The translations under genes were made by a program, and so were the position numbers. 64,000 nucleotides of DNA from the NCBI GenBank assembly GCA_035222895.1, contig JAVYIG010006591.1, positions 51,186 to 115,185 of the forward strand. Direction: 5' to 3'. Shown here in pieces: positions 55,435 through 64,000 of the stretch. The first letter of the stretch is position 1. Every line of letters begins with the position of its first letter. The notes beneath the pieces are model-generated. The model was not told the DNA's origin, did not search any database, and was given only the letters and a program-made list of their open reading frames with translations. The DNA is from Strongylocentrotus droebachiensis. Its lineage: Eukaryota; Echinodermata; Echinoidea; Camarodonta; Strongylocentrotidae.

Positions 55435-57449
55435 TGGATGCACAGGCTGAAACCTAAGGACATTTCAAGAAGGTTGTGGAGATCTTATACCAATGGATTC
55501 CAAGAGAAAAACTAATCCTGCAAATTTTGCGGTCTACCTGCGCTCAAAGAGGAATAGATTAACAAAGCCATAACATCTGAAGGAAGGTGCTTTAACTTCA
55601 GTACGTGGTGTGAGAGGTGGTAGATTGGACAACGTTCAAGAAAGACATACGACAATAGAAAGGACACACTAACTGATCACAGGGTACCTGTATAATCTGG
55701 TGGCTTATTAGATGTAACACACAGGTTGTATTTCCTAACAGGTACTTGTTTATGCCAAGCAAAACAAGCAACTCATCATTTCATCATTGGTTAAAGAATG
55801 AATTCTGTCTACCTGGTAGGCATTTTGGTTCAGGTAGTTAATGACCTTGATCAATCTAGAAACTAGGTAATTTAAAGTATTTTAAATGGGGACATTGAAA
55901 ATGTAACAAATTATATGTGAAGCCTGAACATCATTAAGGTTAAAAGACATCTATCCTTTCTTTCTTTTTATGTGAGAGTGGGGAAGATTTGATTCTGTAC
56001 AACTTATATGCCATTCAGTCTTAAATCTCTGTGCTTGTGACAGTGTGCCACAAAATAATATTCAAGAGCTCTGTATTCCTCAGACGACTGCAGGTGCAAG
56101 TCTCCTTAGAAGGTTACATGGGCAAGTCGCTGTGAACCCAATGTTGTTACTGATTTCTTTCCTTCCCTATTACTCCTGCATGATACAGCTTAAATGGCCG
56201 TGGTTAGCCTCAAAGGTGTCAGCCATTAATCATTGCCAAAACCACAAGCCATTATTTGTATGCAACATACTCTTCCAAGCCATTTAAATGTTTATCTGTA
56301 CATAAGTGTATGTATTCTACTCTTGCAATATAATTGTATCATTATTTCATCAGTATGACCACAACATAGGAACCCTATGAAGCAATTGCTCTATCTGAAG
56401 TGCTTCTTAAGAATGTGTCTTTGATATGTTTCTTCTGTCAGTGTCAAGTTCTTGCATGATTGGCAATGATGAAAGGCTACCCCTAAATGTTACATACACT
56501 GTACCTTGATAAAAGATCTACTACAATGTGTGCTACATTGAAAAGTTTTGTGCAAACTGCAAAGTGCTCTAATGTTCCGTTACAGTCATTGTCAAGTTAG
56601 TACAACAAGGCGATACTGTGGAATGGTGTAAACAATTGTTTTATTGATTTAAAATGAAACTGATGTAAGGTAACAAAGACATGCCTTAAACGGAGCGGTA
56701 TTAGTATGTGTATTAGTGTATACCATCAGTGGAATACCTGGATTTCAGTATGATAGCTGAAATCTAGATTATTTATCCTTTTCCCAAGCCAGATGCACCA
56801 TGTCTGAAACTCCAGTTTAGTCATCCTTTACCACTGAATAGCTTAAACAATCTTATCAATTAACCAACTGAGAAGATTAAGAGAGGCAGTATCAAATATC
56901 TGCTTCAAAAGTGATATTGTATCGTAGAGGTCAATCATTTTGTTTTCATGTCCAGAGATAATGTCCATGTATGTCCACTCCGTTGAACTTTGCAATGTCT
57001 ATCTTCATGGAGAAGGACAAGAAATAAGGACAAGTGCAAGATCCTTTGTGAGAGAAGATTTTTATTTAGCATCATGAAACTTTCTGATTTGTGCAATGGA
57101 CCTTGTGGCAGACTAGTCTTGTGCTAATTTTGCCAAACAAGTGTTCTCTACTGGTGCTGACTAATGAATCAAATAGCAAGGCGCTCTTAGATTATGAGCA
57201 CAAGTCAATTTAATAAATGGTCTGTTTGGAGCCAGACGGGCATTAACTCATATACTTAAAAGTGACTGGGTAACATTGTTGAAGGTTGATGATAAAAATT
57301 GCTTAATTTTTGTATAAAATGTTACTTTCTATATTCCTTCTGCTGTACTAACCCTCTAACATGCAAAAAATCCTGAAAAAATACTCAAACCACGAAGATA
57401 TCTATGGTCTTCTTTGAAGGCGTCGATGTGAGGCACTCTCTAACAGTGA
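55435..57449 (+). other. WSB 3' UTR and flank
   Basis: No further coding. A plausible polyadenylation signal AATAAA is at 57212. Others at 59674 and 61571 would give a much longer UTR. I cannot choose between them from sequence. Confidence 0.5.
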
Positions 57450-57453
57450 TTAA

Positions 57454-57811
57454 CAGTAAATTCTCCCTACCATTTTTGAATTTTCCCCAACCGTTTTTCC
57501 ATGAAAAAAGACATAAAACAGGCTATAAAAAAATCTGTCAACACTTAAATGTTTGGAATGGAATGTAGAGCCATTTTATTGCTTTGTGAGATTTCCATTC
57601 ACCTAAAATGTAACTAAATTGTTCTATAGATCTAGATCTAGACCTAGTTGGGAGAATTAAGGAATCGATCAGATCAGTTTTTTCCAATTTGTACCATGAA
57701 TAATGGTCCGTTTTCACTCAAATTGTCAGATTATCTTTAATTGTACATCTAGCATTGAAGTCACTACCTTAGAACCACTATCTCTCATCTGAACAATGTT
57801 ACCTAGTCCCT
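57454..57811 (-). mobile_element. T2-like MITE (GGGACTTGGT family), copy 3
   Basis: Flanked by TTAA (57450-57453 and 57812-57815). Inverse orientation to 43601, with the same CAGTAAATTCT end and TAACATTGTTCAGATGAG near the other end on the minus strand. Confidence 0.7.
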
Positions 57812-57815
57812 TTAA

Positions 57816-58739
57816 ACAGCGTTAATGCCTTTCTGGCTCTGATACAGTCAAACTAAACTTATCATAGATGTGAGGTTATCATCGTCGAATCAAAGTTACT
57901 CATCTTGGTCTTGCAATTGTCTTCGTTCTATTCCAATATTCATTTCTCATATTATGTGTTGCTTCATGCTGTAATATGTATTTATGTACATATAATTATA
58001 ATTATATGTAAATATGTAAATATTTGTATCATGTATATGAGGAGACTCACCTATGACCTAATAGGTCACTAAACATTTTCTTTAGCCAAATTACGCAAGA
58101 CAATAACTAGGTGGTTATCAAGTCTGACACCGCTCTTCAGATTCGGAGTTACATTTATCTATATTTATCTATATTTTTTACCTAATTATACCGCTTTGGT
58201 CTGTGAAAGAAAAGAAAATTGATCTAGACCTTTAAAATTACCTGTAATTCCCTGGCCAAAATATGTAGGCAAGTACTGTAGTATTATTTATAAGCGAGTA
58301 CGCTTTTTTTGCGGGTATTTTGTTGTTGTTGTATTTTTATATATTTTTTGTTTGTTTTGTTATTTGTTTGCTTTGGGTTTATTTTATGTCTGAAATTAAG
58401 CTGTTTCCTACACATGAGTTGAAGCAACATATCCATTTATCCATCCATATATATAACCTTTATCTTATTTGACATTTCAGTCCCTAATGTAGACTGTTGT
58501 AATTGAGCATTGTGTGCTACTGTAAGGATAGCTCATTAAACCAGAACACAACCGGTTTGTCACTCTAAGTTAAATTCTCCATGTACATGTATCATAACAG
58601 TTATAGGGATGTTGATACCATATGTATTTATCCTAAGAGCAGGGTGCAATGGCACCTGTACTTCTTAGATGTATCCCATTGCTAAAGATTTTAAATTCTT
58701 GAGCAAGTCCGACTTCTCATTATGATGGTGGTAGTTAAT

Positions 58740-58786
<47 letters not shown>

Positions 58787-58809
58787 GTCTGCCTTTCTCG
58801 CTCTCTTGC

Positions 58810-58856
<47 letters not shown>

Positions 58857-60796
58857 GGCTTGGAGTTATATATAGTAAAATAATGTATAATGCAGTGCAT
58901 GGCATGATATAGAAATATGAAATGAGCTTTGTAGTACCCATTATTAAACATGTCTCTTTTTTGGCTTTATATTCAGTGTTCCTTCTGTAAGTATTATTTT
59001 ACTAGGCCATAATTTATTTGTTTGAATTCCTTTTTTTTTTCAGCCTAAGAATTAGAAGGGGAAAAGTCAAAAAGTGATAAAGAAATGTAAAAGAGAAGCT
59101 GGAATGGTTGATAGCATAATTTGTTGAAATTTGGCTTTATTTTGAGTCGTGTTATTGGAAACGAAACAGAATTTAAATGGCAACAAAAGTGGTTTCCATG
59201 TTGAAAAGTTTGGTTTACACTGTAGCTTTTGAAACAGTCTTGGTGTAATGTAGTAAATAAGTTGTGCTTGCATTTGGAAATAGTAGAAATTGTCTAAAAT
59301 GATTTAAGAGAGCTGTTAATGTATTATCTGATATCAACCAGTGGATTCTTTCTTGCTTCTTCTTTTCCTCCATTAGTATACTTGGCATTTATGATATAAC
59401 TGTGATGCTATTTGAAAGGGCTTTTGTTCCTTTATTACTGGGACCTTTTTCATTCCAGGACCTATTTCATTTGAACTTCTGTTAATGACAGTGTTTTCTT
59501 GCATGTAAGCTGGCCCAAATCGATTTTGGTTATTCCTCTCAAAGTATATACATGTGTATAACAATGTGTGTATGACACAAAAGTAAAAAGGAACTAAAAA
59601 GTTAATTAAAACAAAATATATATATATATTGAGCTGTGAAAAAATGTGAGCTCTGTATGCTATATTTTTTCTAAATAAAACATATTAATGAAATTCAAGG
59701 AATCATGTTCAATTAAATCCACCTTGCATATGACTTTGGTTTTAAGACTTCTAACACTTGCATATGTAAGAATTCAGCGTTACTGTACAGTAAACTAATT
59801 TACATGGTTTGTGTGAATTACAATCCTTTTATTCTTGTCTTTATGAAACCATTCGATATGGAATGCAAAATTTCGAAGAAAAAAATTGAAATTAATTATC
59901 TTAGTTGGGACATAGTTAAGAAAATTCATGAATGTTGAAATTGAGATTTATTAACTGCAAAATATTATGGCTTTACAAATGTACAATGGTTCATTGCTAT
60001 AATCTTCTTCTTCTTCTTATATTCATTTGGTTTTATTTTATTCTGTTTTTTAAATCAATATTCATAGAAATATACTTCAAATGGCTGACTACAGTTGAAA
60101 TCACTGTGTTTATATATCTTTAATAATTTCAGGGCTTCTTTTTCATTCTTACTTTTGAAGTGCCTTGTTTATAATTTATTCGCTACTGATCTCTGCCTTC
60201 ATCTTGTTTCCATACATAATTCTAGCTCATTTGTGAAATGAAACACAATCATAATTTAAGGTCTTTATAGGTACTTATGGGTTACTGACATGTGATGTTA
60301 TAATTCATGATTATGTTATCCCAAGGATTATTCTTTTGAAAATAGTGTTTTTTAGTTTTGAAGTCTGTATTTATGTAGTTATATATTAGTCTTGTAGTGT
60401 GATATGTTATAAGTTATATCCCTACTTATATCAAATGAATATCACTATCTGTGTTTACATCTACCAGTTTTATTCTCATGTATAACATACATATTCTTTT
60501 ATTTAATTAAAGTATTCTTGGGCTTAGCCTGTTTTGTGTTGAACAAAAAGACTTTGTGAAAGAAAATATGGAAAAAAAAGTAAAAACAACCTGAAGAAAG
60601 GGCTTTAAATGTTGTGTTGGCTTACATCTTTTTTTCTCAAATCTGCTCTCATTTGGTACAAAAAAAACACTAAGAAAATTAAATTTAAGGTCACGTATTG
60701 TCTTTCTAAACCAAGTTTCTTAATGAGTTTTATATCTCACTCGCAGTTTGAGATCTTAAAGTTATGATCAATCTCCCCTGTCAATATGATGCTTCA
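57816..60796. other. AT-rich flank, no gene recognised
   Basis: Includes (CT)n at 58739-58860. The Arg/Glu-rich open frames on the minus strand are its translations. Confidence 0.6.
58739..58860. repeat. (CT)n microsatellite
   Basis: CT dinucleotide runs interrupted by GTCTGCC and GCTCTTGCTC. Confidence 0.9.
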
Positions 60797-60990
60797 TTAA
60801 TAATAATAATTATTATTCTGTGTTTATATAGCGCTCAATACATCGATCCAACGATGTGCCTAAGCGCTTTACAGACATATAATTACCCTGGTCATCGGAT
60901 TCAGGCTTACCCGCACACAATGTATGCACATTTTCCACTCCCTGGGGAGTATTCCAGCCAGTCGCCATTTTACAAGCGCACACTTGCTCG
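60797..60990 (-). mobile_element. SINE/LINE 3'-end repeat, copy 2
   Basis: Reverse complement of the family at 53760: CCCAGGGAGTGGAAAATGTG, GGTAAGCCTGAATCCGATGA, TAAAGCGCTTAGGCACATCG, TATATAAACACAG and an (ATT)n tail. Confidence 0.75.
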
Positions 60991-62165
60991 TCCAACCATA
61001 TGAACTTTCGCTTCCTACCATTTAGTGATCATATCATACAGTAATTTTGTTTTTCCTCGAAAAATTATTGTTATTTCTGTAGAAATGCTTGACATTTTTC
61101 ATTTTACCCTCCCATTTATCTGTCCCCCCCCCCCCCCCCCCCCTTGCGTTTATTTCTTAATTATTTTCATCCTTTTAGTATTTCTTTCTTTATATGAAGA
61201 TTATTTTTAACCATCAACCTTATGCTATACTATGAGCTGAAAGGTATCGTGAGTATTTATTTATTTTATTTTTTTGCTGTTGTATGGAACGTGGTCTTCC
61301 ACATGTCTTGATAACTTTCAGTACAATTTTTGTGATATATTAAGCTGTTTTTCTAATCATCAATGACGAGGAATAATTTTTCGGGATCCTGCTTGTTTTG
61401 CTTTGGGTTTAGGAAACGTGTGGTATTCCAGCTATTTGACACGAGTGCATTATAACATGTTCAATTCATCTCTATCTACCAATGCAGCGTTTATTCATAG
61501 TCATCTTTTCAATTCGGGGTACTATTCACAAGGGTGTATATATATACTGTATACTATGATGTACAGGCAAAATAAAATATAACAAAGTTAAAAAATATAT
61601 TTACTCGTGTGTGTGAATAATTCTTTGGCTGAGCGATTTAGAGAAGAGTAAATGAAAATGAAATGGTTTGTAGCATTTGTGACATGCAGCGAGTTTCTAC
61701 AGGTGATGATGAGAGAGCGGATTGCGTGATAAGATACTATGTGAATGTGATATAGATATAATAGAGAGAATCACAGGTTATATTAAGATCGAGAGGAGGG
61801 TGGGGGAGGGAACAATATTTTAGAATCATAAGCGTGACAGTCATAGGCTACATAGCCTCCCACCCCTAGAATTGATTCAAGCACCAATATTAAGCCCTTT
61901 TAAAGGGGGCACGTTCCCGCCAGTGTAGTTATCGGAACATGCCATCTGCGTAAGAGCCGTATTCTGCTGGTGTCAATCACAGAATAATTCTGTGGTGAAT
62001 AGGCAGCTATAGCACCGTCCGCCAGCGCGTACGTATTTTGAACGCCCCTCTAGATTCGAGTAGCGAGGTTTGTGTTTGTCTTTGCTCGTTTCGCTAGCTC
62101 ACAAAATATAGAAACTGGAAAGTTGAAATTCAGTGAAGGGGCATTGGCCCCTTTGGCGAAATTAT
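60991..62165. other. Intergenic, no gene recognised
   Basis: Poly-C at 61125 and AT-rich sequence. The stretch 61890-62110 is less AT-rich but without coding signal. Confidence 0.55.
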
Positions 62166-62171
62166 ACCCAT

Positions 62172-62310
62172 GACACCATCGCAAAGGCTTTCGAAAAATA
62201 AACCTCAAGCAATTGCAATAGCCTTATCAATTACTCATTATAAGTATTACACAGTAGCATATTGAAACTGCCCTTGTGTTGATTCATCGAAAGGCTTTGT
62301 GATTGTGTTC
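62172..62310. mobile_element. MITE with AATCGCAAAGACTTTCGA terminal repeats, copy 6
   Basis: Left CCATCGCAAAGGCTTTCG and right CGAAAGGCTTTGTGATTGTG are inverted. About 140 bp, with an internal GCAATAGCCTTATCAATTAC as in copy 1. Confidence 0.75.
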
Positions 62311-62388
62311 CGTATGCCTATATGGTCGGAACGAGAAAAGGTAAACATACGCGTTTAAAATGACTACCGTAGAGAGAGAGAGAGAGAT

Positions 62389-63540
62389 GATGATGATGAT
62401 GAACAGCATTTGTATGGCGCCATATATCTGTTTCAGATAACATTCAAAGGCGCGAGCTCCTCCAATAAAATTAGCATTTAAAATTAATGTCTCAATGAAG
62501 ATGTGAGTTTTGAGTGAAGCTTTGAAGTGGTCCAGGTTGTCAATTTCGCGAATAGATGATTGGAGGGAATTCCACAGGCGAGGAGCAATAGAAGAAAATG
62601 CCCGGTCTCCATATCCCTTGAGATGAGTAATGGGCATCTGGAGAGTAAGGCCAGATGAGCGAAGTCCAGGGCGAAGATGACGCCGCTCGATTAAAGATGA
62701 CACATATCCTGGGGTCTGACCATGAATTGCCTTAAATGTGAGCAGCAGGACCTTGAAATCAATTCTGCTCTTGACCGGGAAGCCAATGTAGCTCAGCCAG
62801 GACAGGAGAGATGTGATCATGCTTCCTCAGCCCAGTAAGCAAACGTGCTGCTGCATTCTGTACTGCTTGAAGTCTGTTCAAGGTTGCAGAAGGAAGGCCA
62901 GCTAGAAGACTGTTACAGAAATCGAGTCTAGATGAAATGAGTGAATGGATAAGGCTTTCTGCTGCCATCCTCGTGAGCAATGGTCTAATGGATGCAATGT
63001 TACGGAGCTGGAAGTAAGCAGTCTGACATACCTGTAAAATATGCCTGTCCATTTTCATGGACTGATCAAAGTAGACCCCAAGGTTACGGGCGCTTACCGT
63101 AGGAGAGACAGACACATTGCCAACTTGGAGGTCCATGGAGCTGATCTTGTTCTTCATGTTTGGTGAGGAAATGATTAGATATTCAGTCTTGTCATCATTG
63201 AGTTTCATGAAAATTCTTCACCATCCATAGACGGATATCGGCAAGGCACGAGGTCATCCTTGCAGCTATGCCCCTTTCATCAGTTGCCACTCTTGGATCG
63301 AATGTCACATACAGCTGAGTGTCATCTGCGTAGAAGTGGACTTGTAGACCATGTTGACGAGCTACGTTCCCAAGAGGGGAAGTGTATAATGTAAAGAGTA
63401 TCGGTCCGAGGACAGAACCCTGTGGAACGCCGTAGGTCAGGGAAGCTTCATCCGACACAGTTCCATTGATGTTCACAGCCTGTCGTCTGCAGTGAAGATA
63501 TGACCTGAACCATTCCAGTGCAGTGTCATCAACCTTGAAG
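62389..63540 (-). pseudogene. 5'-truncated CR1/L2-like LINE reverse transcriptase
   Basis: The minus strand encodes the C-terminal half of a reverse transcriptase: VDDTALEWFRSYL, YGVPQGSVLGPILF, the catalytic FYADDTQLY, LNDDKTEYLII, ARNLGVYFDQ, SRLDFCNSLLAGLP, RLQAVQNAAARLLTG, ELHWLP, SRIDFKVLLLTFKAIHG and PRLWNSL. Two one-base insertions, near 63199 (extra T before the LNDDKTE segment) and near 62778 (extra C after ELHWLP), break it. It ends in an (ATG)n tail at 62389-62400 beside (GA)n, and its 5' end is cut at another (GA)n at 63540. Not functional. Confidence 0.9.
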
Positions 63541-63570
63541 AGAGAGAGAGAGAGAGAGGGGGGGGGGGGC
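63540..63570. repeat. (GA)n followed by poly-G
   Basis: Short purine tract at the truncated 5' end of the LINE. A (CT)n tract follows at 63731-63768. Nothing else is recognised to the end of the window. Confidence 0.85.
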
Positions 63571-63735
63571 TAAGTGCAAAAGAGAAGTAAGAAGAGAAGC
63601 AATTAAGAGAAAGTAAGAATACATAGCACCTGCTTGATAACCATAAATCTAGATTTTTCAATAATTAATAGTAAAATGGTGTGCTGCCCTCTACAATGGT
63701 TTCGACGTACAGAAGTTTCTGCCCCCCCCCTCTCT

Positions 63736-63766
<31 letters not shown>

Positions 63767-64000
63767 TTGCGTGTGCGTTTGCGTATGCGTGTATGTGAGA
63801 GAAAACGCAAGAAAATACCGATATTAAATTGTCTGACAGTGCATAACGGTCTGTTTTTATTTTTCAATGTACCATGCCTTTTAATACCAGCTTGTTTTTT
63901 TTTTATCATAAAGTGCATTTCAACGACAAAAAAAAAATGGTCGACGCTATCATTATCTATCATCAATGCTAACCAATATTAGTACCAACCTTCGAGAGAA

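Noticed and set aside
62284..63476. Three minus-strand ORFs as separate host genes
   Set aside because: Together they are one frameshifted LINE reverse transcriptase with YADD and typical C-terminal motifs.

Overview
The window is eukaryotic: it has spliced genes with GT-AG introns, dense interspersed repeats and long microsatellites. The proteins and repeat types (WSB-type WD/SOCS-box protein, small nucleoredoxin-like thioredoxins, T2/Kolobok-like, hAT-like, CACTA-like and CR1/L2-like elements) fit an invertebrate deuterostome, most likely an echinoderm such as a sea urchin. The species is inferred, not shown.

Region 1 (about 3.5-25.2 kb, minus strand) is a tandem cluster of three two-exon genes for small nucleoredoxin/tryparedoxin-like proteins with a WCPPC active site: copy A (exons 12637-12939 and 3565-3708, 148 aa), copy B (18384-18680 and 16916-17059, 146 aa) and copy C (24750-25046 and 22448-22588, 145 aa). 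All three have an intact reading frame, a phase-0 intron at the same place and a TATA box. A and B also share a near-identical upstream block and the same downstream GAT and CT arrays, so they arose by segmental duplication in units of about 5.6 kb. Copy A's intron is 8.9 kb because of nested transposons, including a 4.4-kb foldback element sitting inside a T2-like element.

Region 2 (25566-30003) is a 4.4-kb CACTA-like (EnSpm-like) DNA transposon. It has CACTG/CAGTG ends, a TG target duplication, very many TTACTGTAA/TTACAGTAA motifs, an 85-87 bp tandem array and one intact 180-aa C2H2 zinc-finger ORF. No transposase core is visible. A LINE endonuclease fragment lies next to it (30.3-31.1 kb).

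Region 3 (about 35.7-57.2 kb or further, plus strand) is one complete gene for a WD-repeat/SOCS-box protein of the WSB1/WSB2 family. It has eight coding exons, 1311 nt and 436 aa, all junctions are phase-consistent, and it starts downstream of an NRF1-like GCGCATGCGC site. Its introns hold T2-like, hAT-like and piggyBac-like MITEs, SINEs, tRNA-like sequence, long hairpins and many copies of the palindrome TACATGTA.

Region 4 (57-64 kb) is the WSB 3' flank with repeats and a 5'-truncated, twice-frameshifted CR1/L2-like LINE (62.39-63.54 kb, minus strand).

Host biology visible here is cytosolic thiol-disulfide redox (the cluster) and substrate recognition for an Elongin BC-Cullin ubiquitin ligase (WSB). 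Nothing in the sequence links the two. The rest is a layered record of transposition. The best candidates for something new are the zinc-finger CACTA-like element, the nested foldback/T2 composite, abutting T2/piggyBac elements that share a single TTAA, and a hAT-like MITE carrying a captured zinc-finger fragment.
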